Program-made: the position numbers and the translations under genes | Notes under the pieces: generated by a model | Seen by the model: the letters and a program-made list of their open reading frames with translations, nothing else | What the model was told of the DNA's origin: nothing | Database searches by the model: none | Part shown: positions 11,194-26,100 of the stretch, piece by piece | How the letters are laid out: every line of letters begins with the position of its first letter | Numbering within the stretch: the first letter of the stretch is position 1 | DNA from: Tubulanus polymorphus | Lineage: Eukaryota; Nemertea; Palaeonemertea; Tubulaniformes; Tubulanidae | Direction: 5' to 3' | Length of the DNA: 64,000 nt | NCBI RefSeq assembly: GCF_964204645.1 | Contig: NC_134026.1 | Location: forward strand, 25,066,650 to 25,130,649

Positions 11194-14100
11194 TCAGCTA
11201 GATACGAAGTACACGTCTTTCCTTCGATGAGTTCCTTTCCGTAAACGCTTCACATATTTCAACAACAGAACAACACTGGCTGGTGTAACCCCAGGAATCC
11301 GACTAGCTGCAGCAATCTACAGATATAAATCATGTTATTGAATTACCACGACTTCCATTTATATTGTGATTGATGAATTGACTGCAATGTAATTGAAATT
11401 CAAATCGACATGAGAACAAAAAGAGATTATGTGTTAACTTACCGTTTGTGGCCTTGCAGCATCCAGTTTAGATCGCACTTCGTTTGATATACTTAAACTA
11501 CAATAGAGAAATTCAAATAAACATTTTTGAAATGGAATAACAAAAATCCTATTATAATTACTACAATGTACCCACCTGTGATAATCAAGGTCCTCTGGTA
11601 GTAAAAGTTTTTCTTCTTTTTTTACTTCTTCAATTTGTTGCATTTGTTCCTTTAGTGAATTATCATACATGGCTGAAATATCACAGAATAAATACTACAT
11701 ATGTCTCCGAAATATTCTACCTTGAGACTCGTCTTTCATGAACAGCTATTTGTACCTTGGATTTTGAGTTTCAGAGCCACTTGGGGGTTTTCAACAATCA
11801 TATTGAAATCATCTGGAACAGCTGCAGCCAACATTTCACATGTCACGTCGTTTGTACCCAACAAATCAAATGCGCTAAAATAAACATGTTCTTTTTAGGA
11901 AGATTTCAGGAATGAATAGATGCAGGCAGCAGTTGAATTCACAATGGAACATGATCTTTCAATTCATTTGAAATCATTATGAAACAAACGTAAATTACGA
12001 TATTAAGTGATGATTCTGGCTTGGTTTTAGCTTCAGTAATTTTCTCCAGTCTTGCATGGGTCTAGAAATGCCCATCAATCTATGCAAGCAGTCTTCAAAT
12101 ACATCCTTTTGAGCTTTATATTTTCTATATCTGCATTCATTAACACATCCCACATTATACCCTAAAATAGAGAAATAGTCACGAAGTAATTAATTTTGCA
12201 CAGCAACAATCTGAATCGGCCACCTATTCATTTAGATTAGAGCTGTGTACAGTATATAGATGGCAGAGTGGTATATTGTAGCAACCTTATAATTGAATTT
12301 ACCTATTTCTGTTAATCTATCATCCGCATTGTCTGGTCGTAAATGTAGTCGGAATTCGGCTCGACTTGTGAACATTCGGTACGGCTCATTCGTTCCTAAA
12401 GTTGTGAGATCATCGATAAGCACACCCGTATATCCTTCAGATCGACTTACTGTAAGAGCTTCCTTTCCCTGTACTTTACATCCAGCATTTATTCCCGCTA
12501 TGATACCCTATTAGAAAATGTAAAATGTGTGATGACTCGAGCTTTAATCGAAGGATAAAATAGCGAAAATCTATTTGAAGAGCGACAACAGTTCTTTCAT
12601 CAAAGGGATTGGTTTAGAAAGCACTGCTTCGATGTGTGAACCCTGATAACTAAACAAACCTGTGCAGCGGCTTCTTCGTATCCAGTTGTGCCATTAATCT
12701 GACCAGCAAAGAACAGATTGTTGATCTTCTTTGTCTCTAAACTAGTTTTCACCTGGCGTGGATCTATATAATCATACTCGACACCATAACCTGGAGAGTA
12801 CCGGATTACAAAACTGAGACATAGACATACACAATTCTTCTCGGAAATACCTCATATATATTAACGAAGGAGATCTCTATTCTGGTGTGATATGTTCTTA
12901 TTTGGATGTTGAACAGTAGCTATCAAATACCTGGTCTTATCATTTTAGCACTTTCTAATCCTGGTATATAGTTGATAAGTCTTTGCTGAACATCTTCAGG
13001 CAAAGTGCAGCTTATACCATTTGGGTAAACAGTATTGCTCTCAATGCCTAAAAATAACGACATTTTAAAATGATTAAACAATAGATCGATCCCGTGGAAC
13101 ATTATATATTCAATCAGTTTTTACCTTCTGGTTCCAGCCATATTTGATGAGAACGTCCCTCAAATCTCAATATCTTTGACTCTATTGATGGACAATATCT
13201 GAAAAACATAGAAATAACTTTGCATTTACAATGTGGTATGAATGGGAAAAATTAGCATAAATATCCTCAATTTGTCAGGGATGAAAATAGTTCAATCAGT
13301 TACCATAAATGATTTTATGAAAAGTTGAATATCACATACATAAAGAGATTGGAGATGACCTGACAGAAAACCAACAGATAGTGAGCAAATAATTGTACGT
13401 CGGCTTACAAGTTATTCAATACAAGACATACACAGTCATAGTTTGAGGAAAACAGGTAAAATTTTGTTCGGAAGACATCAGATTCCAAATCAACAGCCAA
13501 AATGCAGTGATTGATTCTTTTGGTGAAAATTGACATGGAAGTATGAATAGGTCACTGTTTCCTCTGAAAATCAATTCACTGATACTCTTGCTGCTACCAT
13601 GAGAATACTAAAAGGCAATAAGCAAATTGAAAAATTCTTGATATCTCATGACATTTACGTCAAACATGATTCAATGTAGAAATTTCAGCTTTTGGTCTGC
13701 AGTAAAGCTAGTCTTGATACACGGTACATTTTTCCAGTGACCAGTTCCACTGACTACACTATTAGCATTCTGAACTGTTTTATTGTGACAATATAATGAG
13801 GCTATTCAAAATTTCTTCAGTAGCTTGAGGGCAATTTTGATCTATTATATCCCAGTGAAATGTAGTACATGTAGTAGCTTGGCCAAAAACCTCATAAATG
13901 AACTACAAAATGCTCTATTAGAGACTGGCAATGGCATCATTTATTCCTACCATGTCAGTGATTTATTCAATGGACCAATTTGAGAAAACCCACAGAAGCT
14001 AATGTTGTAAATCTTTAATATGACGTAGATCTGTCTATTTGCAAGTATTCACCTGAGGCAACTTAAGCAGTAGCTTGGGACATGCAAATCCAGAACAAAT

Positions 14101-17100
14101 ACAAATTGTCTTTTTTGCCAGACAAGATATACATTACATAAGTTCTCGAGATGTATAAATACAATCCCTTGGTAATACAGATTTATCCAATAAACCGCAC
14201 AAAAAAGGAGGACCATATAGCTGATGCAATAAATAGAGCCAAAACAAGAAAGAATATGCATATCCAACGATGTTTATGCTGGTGACAACCCTTTATAAAA
14301 TATAATATGAGTACATAAATTCCATACAGACACCAAGTTATGATCAATAAGGTCAAAACTGTCGATGCAATGCACCAAACAAACACTTGTCAATCACGGA
14401 AATGTTTTGATCAATATTTTCATTCATCACTGATTGTAGCCGGGAAGATATCTTTTTAGCCAGCAATAGACTGAAGTACCAGTTTTCTATCTGTGATACA
14501 CATCAGAGATGAAAATATTCCAAGCAATTCAGGACGTTGTGAATGTAATTGAATAAGAGATGGGAAGCCAATGGCTGACAAGCCGAGATCCATAGTGGAT
14601 ATGTCGGATCAGATAAAAGCAAGACAAGAATACCAATGTTGAAGATAGAACACAATTGAATGCTCTTATTAGTGTTGAAATCTAAATTGAGTTCCTTGTA
14701 TATGATGACCATGAACTCGTCCATGAAAACATCATAGATAAGTAGCCTTGGAACTGTGTACAGAATCAAAGAACAACGTTGGATACAGTTTTAACATCAC
14801 CGCTGTCGCTGAAGTTGAACTTTATATAACATTCGTGGAATTAAAGAGATCTTTCAAAGACATTGATTGTCAACAGTATTTCCTGATTACAGTTGCGGGG
14901 AAGCTCAACTTACTCATTGTAATCACGACGATAGGAACGAAACATGACACTGGTTTGGTCTGGTTCCGACAAGAATTTGATTAGCAAAGGGTGAAACCAT
15001 ATGCCAGTCATACCTACCAATAATATAAAGTTCATCACCTTTCTATGAAGTATATGAAAGTCCTATGACTACAATTAAGAAATTGTATAATCATATATTC
15101 CTCTTTTCTTCAGTCACACTGACAATAAGGGTTTTACTATCCATTACAGACCATTAGTATTTATCATAGCTCACCAGAGAATGATAGGACTTTTTGCGAT
15201 TGGGCTCAATTAATCACTGCCGTCAATGGATCAGAACACGTATAGGCACTTAGCTTAATCTCAATTCTGAATACCTAGCCAATCAGCTCAACCGGATAAT
15301 CAGACTCCGCTAAACTGCAAACTCTGCTTTAAAGATTACAAGAATGTTTCACGAGAGATTGATTAAACCCCAAACACCTCTCCAGAACTGACACCAGCAA
15401 TGGCAAATATATTTACATGGCAACATATTACCAGAGCTAATGACATAGCTTTCTACAAATTTTGCTGTGGGGAATGCAGAGATACACACATATATTCAGG
15501 GACTGACAGTAATCTATTCGTCAAAATTGACAAGAGGTGCAGCAGTGAATAGTACTGTACCTATTTCTGCCGACGAGTCTCCGAGCAGACATACTGTTGA
15601 TCAGGGCAATTATGGACACATGTAGTACATGCTCTTATCAAAGTGTCCAATAATGAAAGGTGTCTTCAAGTCACTAGATTAATGATCGATGAATTCAATT
15701 TCCAGGCATAATAGATTTACGGATACTTTGTGAGAACAATTCTCAAGTTGTGTCATCATAGATACGAAAGATTTTCATATCGACAAAGCAACGGTATAAT
15801 GATACCGAACTAGATCCAGAGAGTAGCGGTAAACATGGTGATCTCAAAAAAATCAGGCGATAACCATTTCATGATGGAATCACTGAGCCTTCTAGTCTAG
15901 CTTCATCTTTGCTTCATTTACAGTTGTTAATATTTCATCAGTTGATTTATAGCAAGCACGGAGAGCGCAGATATCCTTCCACTAATGGTTTCCGTTCACT
16001 AGCTTTTTGAGAAGTCATGGCCACATTTGACATTTCTACCAATTATTTGCCATTGAAAAAAATTGATAATCGATATCAATTGTTCAATCATCTCCATCTT
16101 GTTACATGCCACCAGTTGTTCATTACCAACATAATCATGATCCAATAACTTCAATGGTCACTTTTTAAAGATACAAATGCATACCAGAACATATGCTAAT
16201 TACCTAAACATGTTGATTTACCAGAAATATGTCATTTCTAACTACCACACTAGATAATTCATTTATGCGTAATCATTCATTCTTATAAATCAAAGGCTTT
16301 TTTATATTCTGGAAATGGTAGGCCAAGCATTTTATTCATGATGACCTTGCAGTCCTGAATAGCCCTACTGTGGCCATAAAACCTAAACCAGACAGAACTA
16401 AGTAGTCCATTACTGCATGCCTAGGTGATTAGATGCACCATATTGCCACAGTGGTATCACCTAAAGGGCATTTTGTCCAGGATACTGATAATAAATACGT
16501 TGTACAAAAGTCATCAAATAAATGAAACTGTCATCATAGTAGTGTAGTAAGCCACTGACTGAGAATATCTATTTAAAGCAAGTGTCTCCAAAGTGCATGT
16601 GAAATTAAGGTTTTATTAACAAGCCATTATTGACGCAGTTCATTATTAAGAGTTATCATAGATGAGAGCATTCATTTATGGAATCTCGCTACAGTTCATC
16701 TGAACATATTCTAACACTGAAAAATCAAATAAGCAGAACTATTATTAACAAATTCATAAAATTGTTCGATGATGGACTGGATCAGAAAAATTGGTTCGCA
16801 CTAAAAGGAATATGTAAGTGCATTACACGGTGTGCTCAGATACGCCAAGATGTCCTAAAAAATCAAAAGCCCATTACCAGACAGAATTATTAAGCTTTTC
16901 TTAAGTAAAAACCTATGATTATATGCATCTGCTACAAAGCGGAAACATCGTTCAGTAAGCTGTAAGCTAATTATATGAAAACATGGATGCTATATGAAAA
17001 AACAAGCATAAACGAGACATAAGATTGTGTTACCACACATGGTCCAAAATCTTCATATCTTAACCCCTTCTAACTTAAAACTCAGTCAAACCAAGAAGGA

Positions 17101-20100
17101 TGTTGTGAAATACGTCTGAAAGAAATGAGGCTATTTGAGAAGTTACCCAGAGATCTTACTAGCAATGCAGCACTCGTGTTTAGAATTTTTTTTCAAACTA
17201 TTACTAATGTTCCAGTAAATGCAAAATTTTTTATGGTAAAAGCGCCTAGTTTAACTGTGATCACTATTGTAAGCAAAGCCATTTCATACTGTCACATTCC
17301 ATAGAACATTTTTGGCCCTTAATTGGAATTCGACTCTGCATGAGGGTGATGGAAATCTTTTAATTATCCATGCCAATGAGCAACGGTGGAATGGTGGAAC
17401 TGTGACTCCGCTATTGGAGAATGATAGATCAGTCCCCATAGGATTTTGTAGCTTTGTCGGAGTACTGAACTTTATGTCGTCAATATGCGATGGAGTGGAA
17501 ATAACTAGAGAACGCTGAGACCTAATCAGGCTTTACCACATATCGTAATATTTGATGAGAATTTCCTACAAAAGTTCAAGTATCTTGGAAAATTTTGATA
17601 AACCATTGATTTAAAAATATGCATTCACTTCAGGAAATTCAGGAAACAGATAACAACAAGTGATATCACGAATTCATGAATTCAAACTTCTAGTTTCTTT
17701 ACCATAGATAGAATCATTCTGTCATAGGATCAGAGGTAATCAATGTGGCCATTTCTTGCTGCTGTTGAGGAAGCTTCAATTTTCCTTTTTGCTAAATAAC
17801 ACAGAATTAACAAGGCATGCAAGCCTAGTTGGACGGATGCATTGATGGGGAAGGACAGGGACTGATCAGTTGGTGTGATTGACACAGCATCAATCAACTA
17901 GCGTTTTCATTACCTAGAGCATGACCGTTGCGCAGGTTCTGATGAAACTGAGGTTCTCAACCACAGCATCAGCCTGCCCAACTCATCCCTGACTTATATA
18001 ATATACTAATTGATTCCCATGGCTTGAAATGATTCCTCATACATCGGAAGGTTACATTCCATTATAACCGATATTACTCACGTATATCACTCATTTAACT
18101 ACAATACACAAGATGTAAGTCAGTTATAGAGAACTAGTAAAAGTCGCCTTCGTTGAGCAAACAAAATATACTCATTAGGAATAGTTCAGGAGTGCCACGG
18201 TAATTCAAGATTATTCATCCATTCTGAGAGTCTTCTGCAGTGAGTAAGACATCGAGGTAAAACACACGAACCTAATCATTCTTACCAGTAGGGTTTACAA
18301 AAGATATTTCTGACCATGACAACAAGGTATACTGAATAATATGAATTATATGCACCAAACAAATATGAGACAGAAAACAATAGCACATCCGCCCATACTT
18401 AGGTGAACTGTTTAGGTTTGCAGACATTTGTAGAAAAATGCGAATTTTTGACAGGTAGCAACTGTTACTGCTTAACGTTTCTCAAGGAAAAATTAGTTAC
18501 GAATAAGCATCTTAACTTGTACAACACTAGACAGCAAACCGTATGAAACCCCACACTGCAAGAACAATTTTTACAGTACAAGTGGTATTCCTAAATTACT
18601 ATTCCTAAAATTCTAGTATGCTGATTAAAGAATCAGTGCTAAAAGGTTTTAATCAGACAATTCTGAAAGCTGACACGATATTAATGTTCAAGTAATGTAA
18701 AGTTCGCAAATTTCTAGCCATGACATCAGTGATTATTGTTAGCATGTTCAAACAAAAACATTTCACAAGTCTTTACTGTAAAAGTTTTTGTTTTCAATTC
18801 CAGTGGTTAACAGTTGTCGGATGTATAAGAGTCTATCAACGTAAATATATTGCACACGTCTTATAACAAGATTATGCCAATTTGCTGAAGGGCCAGTTCA
18901 GTTGGTTTTGGCCATTTAGCCCGCAGTTATACCAGGCAGAAGGTTGAAATAACCTTAATCAGATGTACAATATATTAGATAATCGATGAAGCCAACTGTT
19001 GCAGCCAGCCGTCATCATTAACCAAGTGGTCAGATGGTCGACATTTGGTTTACAAGCTCAATTTCTGGATTACTGCAACTGAACTAAACAGTCAGCCAGT
19101 CCGGGCTAGAGGGAAACCACTGCGCGAGCTAATTTCATTTCCATGAATCATGTCTAGATTCCGAGATGAGGGGATTTACAGCAAATATCATACAAGGCCC
19201 CAATCAGCTTAATAGGTGTCTCGAGGGCAAAAATAATCGCAAACACTACTCCACTGGGCATTAAGCTGCAGGTTTCTTGTAAAGGGATTGGTGTACATAG
19301 TGAAAATAATGTCATTGTGATTTGAGAGTAAGAATATGAATAAGATGTTGTGGCAGAAATAATTTTCTCAGTCTGACACATATTCCATATATAATGAGAC
19401 TCGGGTGTTCGTGTTGCAAAAAAGGAAAAACAACAATATTTCATCAACTGATTGTTACATGGCATCGTTTTAGAGTCCAATAATGCTGTCAATAACAAAT
19501 TTGATGACACAGATGGAAATGTGATGATTTTAATCAGCTATACATATGACAAGATCCAGTAATATCAACTCAACTGCGTCAAATATGGAAATCATGACAA
19601 CGGCTTAATAATGCTAGCTGTTGATATAGTCGGGAAAAGTTCATCTTACTAACATTGATTACTTGCAAGAACAAGCTTCTGGTGGAATAGACGCTGCCAT
19701 GTCGATTTCTGTCAAATAACCCATCAAGCTTGAAGCTACTGATTGAGAGTCTGTGAATTGATAAAGGGCAGATATGGATAGCTCGGCTATAATGCTCTTC
19801 GGTATTCATTTTGAACTCGGTAATTAGAAAACTTGTAGCCATCAACAAGAGGTCTTCCGCAGCAAGTTGTCAAAAATATTGATATATTTAGGGCCAGAAA
19901 AACTTGGGAAGAATAGGTGATTAAAGATTTTTGAAGAGGTAGGACTAATCAGACGATTGTAAGAAATGCTTCTGTTGATTTAGAATGGTGATAATTTTTG
20001 AAAAATTATCTCGTTGGCAGTTCACGTGTAGTGTTTCTGGCGGTTTGCTGCTAGTGACTACGACGTTGATTTTCGAACAGCTGTATTCCACCGCTGCGAG

Positions 20101-23100
20101 TGCCTGCAACACTGCTGATGTGGTGGTGGTTGCCAGTAGTGAACAACAGTTATAGGATCGCATCGGATATTGTATAAACACAGTGGACTAGTATATTATG
20201 GATTATACATGTGTCATTCACGGTAAGATCAAACGTCAAATGTCTCAAATTTACAGAAGTTCATTCAGTAGATCATACATAAGATTTCTAGTTAATTGAT
20301 TTGGGTTATTATACTGTCGGTATCATTTCACAATACACTTGGCATTATGAAATGAAAAAATATGACAGGTATTGGAGGTTGTCTATGCAGCGGTATGTGT
20401 CCCCAATGTGAGCTAACCGTGGAATGATTAGCGCCATCGGGATACGAGATATTCATTAAATGATATCACATCTGTGACACACTGGTCGTGTCAATGATAA
20501 CATACCACCATAATGAAAACTGGCATAGCATTAACATCGATGTTAATGCACTCATAATTCAATAAACCGCGATTAATCTGTTTTCGCATCTCAACCAAAC
20601 AACTAATTATCACATAGACACGCAGACCAACTTTCAAAATGATATTGACTAATGAAATTAGTCGAATTTTCTAGGTGTAATATCTAAAAATATCTGAATT
20701 AGATAATAGAGTCTAGGATGAAATGAAACATTCATCTTTCTATGATTCTCGATCTAATTTCGATCGAGAAGCTGAGTGGGCTAGTCCACGTAAGACTATT
20801 TGATCATATTTCTTTTTCATCAACTATATTTACATCAACCACTCACGGAATTTCAACCATTTCACCTGCAAACAATGGCTTCACTCCATAGAGTTGGACA
20901 ACAAATCATCACTTTCTACGACATCTTTTTCCATATTACTTATCATTATCCTATATAGACAACTTTCTATCGGTTAAAATCTATATATCGATAAAAGTAC
21001 ATTACGGAATCTATAAGGAGTTTCATCTGTCCACAGAATCGATCACCATATGCAGATATATTTATACAATAAATAGATTGAATATTGAAATCAAGGGATT
21101 ATACGTAATTAATATCCGCACGTAGATGCCTTAAAAAATCATCCCACGATGGTATGTATACGTTAATAGCATACGGGGTATCATGAAGATTTTTTTTTAC
21201 GAGATGTGTCGACAACGACGACGTGTTAATAAATTTTTAGTCAATAATATCCGCAGCGAGTGCGAGAGTGCACATGATAGGCAATAGTCGCAGTGAATGA
21301 AGTACTGAACGTTGTACTGAAGGATAAGTTTATTGATGGGCAAAAATAAATTCAGCCATACGGAATCTTATATATTGCGACCGATCCTAGCTCTTATGAA
21401 GTAGATATTAGCAATGATGAAGCCTCAATCTCCAACAACCATCGTAGCTGTGAAATTGAGCTGGAGTCTTTCATCGATCCGCGCTGTACGTTCTCAACGT
21501 TATTTCGGATCATTTTGCTTCTTATAACGATAGAACATTTAACGATACATAGTTTAAAATGCACGAATCGTCATAGAGTATTTACAGTTGACATTAATGA
21601 AGAGGATCAAATCGTTCATCGCTGAATTATCTCCACTTGAAGGACCAAGTCCAATCGTGATGCGTCCAATTGATTGTATTTAATGACATACACACATATG
21701 TATATATAGGAAGATCACTCTGATCAAAATGTTGGTTCAGGAGATCGTCTGGCAGTCAGACCAAATATAACTAAGTAACTAGAGTGAAGAAATTCCTTGA
21801 TCTTAACAATTCATCAACCTCCAGCAAATCTCAGACATACAAATCTCGCGAACTAATCAAACTTCTTGGTTACGTCGTCTATATAAGATTTGTACCAATT
21901 CTAAGAAATGTTGAGCTCCTCGCTTACATTGTTATACTGTTCCTAAACAAATAAGTAAATGCCATGAAAATTCTTCAGACTTAACACTATAGATGCTATG
22001 TTTAATCTAGGAAGATGTTTCCCATATAACACCTCATTGTTTCCTGGCAAACTCGTATGCTGCCAATCAGTAGAACTTGAGGATATAGTAGAGCAGTACT
22101 TGGTGGAATAAACTCTCATCTAAGAGCAATGCTAACCGGAATATCTGACAGCCATTTTCAGTACAAACTTCTGAAAGAAGGCCTCCAGCAGCAGCAGTCA
22201 GTTCTAAGTTCATCCCATAATTTGAGTTTCCCCAATAAGGTTTATTGCATCGTAGTGTCATAGAGCATATTAGCTTCGTTTGTAAGGGCTTCTCAGCTGG
22301 AGAAAAATAGATTACCCCTATCATACAATCGACATAAATAGCTCAATTTTACTAATAAAATCTGCTATAGAAGCTCTGTAGAATTTTTCATTGATTGATA
22401 ACTGAAAAAAAAGTTCATCCTGGATAATAAAAGGATCCGTCACATGCAACATGACATCAATACAAGATAGAAATCATTTTCGCTATTCAATTATCGAGAT
22501 AAATGTTCCATTCAATCACCTCAGTGATCTACAATCCCCTTTCCAATCAGTACTCATCTAAAAGTGACTAGAAAATGTAAATTTATATTACAAGTCACTA
22601 GCTGGACTGATAAATGTCAATTATCATTATATTTCGACATAAGAAAAGTGATAGTTACGCCATTCAAGACTATCCAACATACAGAAAATTAGGATTTTTA
22701 GTCCTTTTGAAAAATTGGAAGTCCCTGTTCATGGCAAATGATTCTGATATTTGGCGCGACAGTACTTGAACTTTAATTCAGTGATAATTGAGATTTATAT
22801 TGTGTGCACAAGGGGGGATGATATATTTAGATTGCTTCAAGAGATGGCAATCCGTAAGAAGATCCTTAGAAAGTCACCATCACGAGACAGTAACAAACGT
22901 TTCAAGATTCATGGTTTGAAATTAATGAAGTGTCAGTGAAAACTGGCATACTGAACTGGCGATAGTGCGCGATAGAATGTGAAAACTGGACTTGATGTTG
23001 GACTTGTAATACTAAATGATTACCCTCTGCAGTAAGATATGTATTGTCACTTGAAGCAATTTGTAATGAAGATTCAATATTGTGCATTAGAATGTTCTCA

Positions 23101-26100
23101 CGCAAAGCAAGCAAGCATTCCGTTCGTATCTGCGAAGCCATAGCGGAATTACACCTACACTGCATGTGTGTACTATGTAGAACGCAAAAAGAGGGAAACA
23201 TGAAACTGAATCAACCAATAAAATAACCTGTCGCAGCCGCACAATACTTAATGTTCGATAAAAAGATACATACACAGCAACATCGTTTAATTTGAAACGA
23301 TAATTACGACACGCACACACACATACACATACAGATTCATCACAGCATCATTTTCAATGCGTTTCTGGGCACCATTCGTCTTTCACTTTCAGGGAATAAG
23401 TGAGCATCGATTCTGACTGGCAGAAATCCATTGGGAATGGGGTCTCATTAATTTTGTTCATGGATGCTCATGTATATCGTCTCAGTTGTTGGACAGGCAT
23501 CAAAAACTAACAGAAATTCAGGCAGCGATATTTTCTCTTTGAAAAAGTCACTTCACTTACTCTCAACATTTGCTGAAATATTAAAGCATATATCCATGCA
23601 TTGAACAAGTCACCTGCTTGAACACTAAACCACTTAAATGATGGCAGATGTGTGATTGTGCTGTATATTCAGAAGTAAGATCGCATTGGAACAATTCATA
23701 CATATCTGTAAAATAATCCTTAACGATCGAGTTCGCTTAATTCCAGAATATTATAGCTGCGTGGGCAATAAATCCCACAAAGCACATGAAGAATAGAATA
23801 GTACCAATGAACTAAACTTTTAATTGAAAGATACAATTACAGTTCAATCAATTAGAATAATTAATGAGATTCGATGCTGTTCAATATTTCACTGAGCTGG
23901 GATTGCGGGAGAGATGGAGGTTCACGATGATTATTAGTGAATCCAGGATACAGCCCTGGGAAATGCTCAGGCAGAAAATAAAATCCATAATAGATTTTCA
24001 GATATACGAAGCTTTCATCACATATATCAGGCCGATGATGGATTATTACAGTGTCAATAAATGAAGTCTGCGAATGAATATGCACAAATATCTCCATATC
24101 ACTATCAATGATTTGAGATCAAAATCTACAAACCCTTAATCATTTGAAAAAAAAAATGAAAAAAATGGACCAAATAAAAGAAATACAGTTGGTAGTACCA
24201 ATTTTTCCTAGCCATAGAGAGAAAATCAAAATTTCCGTAGCTTTTCTAGGGCCTGGAGAAAAACTTTCCAAAACCTATGGGCACCCTGTCAGACATTATA
24301 TCACATATACTAGCTGGCAAACTGATTTTATATATGATTTTATATTCTGATCATTTGAAGCGGCTTAAATCTCCTACACAAACATATTTAGTAAGTAACA
24401 AAAGAGATATAGGAATGGAATGAGCTGATTAAGCAAAGAGCATTCTTCCCATGTACTGGTTCACTGGAAGAAAAAAACAATGTGAATACCGACAAGAAAT
24501 AAGAGAAGCGGGCTGCCGTTCTCCTGACACTCAGTTATCTTAGAAAATATTGTGCAAAACTTCAATGAGCTACAAATAGGAAAGAACTAAATGTTCATTC
24601 CTCCTTAAGACTGAATGCAATAAAATATAAACCTCCCATTCGAATAAGAGCTCGATGTATGGGATTCTTATTCTAAGTGCTGTCTGGTATAAAATGATGA
24701 CAAGTTGACATTTTTTCATAATGTCAAGAACATCAGCAACCACTGCCAATCGATCGGGACATCGCTTGACATAAGGTTACCGGTTACTGAGGAAGGATGG
24801 CTCAAATCATAGATATAAAAATAATTCATTTTCATATCTCTGTTAGTATTGTTCACCATGTTGGTGATGTACAGAATGAATTCAGCTATTGATGTATCAG
24901 CTGGTTATATTTGCTCAATGATCCAGCTTTTCAATTTCCGTGAACTTTCAATTCTCTAGTTAATCTACTGTTTCACCGTTATGCAGTTAGACACCGATAA
25001 CAATTATCGCAGTCAGAAAAAAGACCAATCTAGATATCTCCCATCCAACAAATATCTCGTACCCAACGCAACAGTTACTTCGGGTATTATTCTATTCGGT
25101 CACCATTTTACTCAGCAAATATTTAAAGAGGCTGGTGTTACTTCATATTGCTTTTAACCCCGATAGACCTCTAGTCTTCACATAACTCAACGATGAGCGC
25201 AGTTGCTCACTGAAAATGAGTAATTTCATAGCACATATTTGTGAACAAATCATACTAAAGTATATAATACATATCTATATATATTTCCATAGTATATCTA
25301 TATGTTTACAACAATTAACACAGGTCAGTCACTGTACTGCTATTTATGGCGATTCTCCATTCTTGTTGAAGAGCAAATAGTAAGTACCCAGTATATTAAG
25401 GACCAGAGGGTCATAACACGGGTACATGAAATAACTCTTTAAGACTCCAGGAGGTAGTAATGCATTATTCCTATAATGGCTATAATGGCTCAGGATAGCA
25501 CTTCTGGAATATGATTAAATGATCATCATATTTGATATAAGTGTGATAATCAACAACTCTCATAAGTGAATAGATAAGATTAACAAATGAACTCTTAGGT
25601 AGGTAAGTGAGATTTGAAGCAGCTGATAATGACAATTATGAAGTATCTAAAAAATATTTGAAAGGTCAAGTATTTAACGACTTTTCTACTCATTATTATG
25701 GAATCAATTGATATAAAAAAATTGATATATTCGTCAGGATAATGAGAAATTGGAGTTCCAAGTAAACCAATGAAAATCTACAACTGGAAATTCAATTGTA
25801 CATTTCAAGTTCGGATTTTACCAAAGGTTAGCAATGCATGACCAGCACTGAATGGCGAACGCATTACTCTTAATCGTTTTATACATATATAAACAGTGAA
25901 AAGTATTGTTTAACTCAATTGTCAAAGTGTTGAAAAGAATGTTAGTCAAATCAGTAACAACAGGTACAAATAGTAATAAACATTTACAAGTACTTTGAAC
26001 TGCTTTATGTTGTACTTTGACAACACATCACCGCTGGAAAAAGGGCCAGATATTTTCAAATATGCCATAGGATTAATACTGCTACAGCTAAGAAAGACAT

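Noticed and set aside
14049-25000. Many short open frames with membrane-like peptides in the MTO1 intron
   Set aside because: Hydrophobic residues come from AT-rich codons; no frame shows a helix series, a conserved motif or splice continuity.
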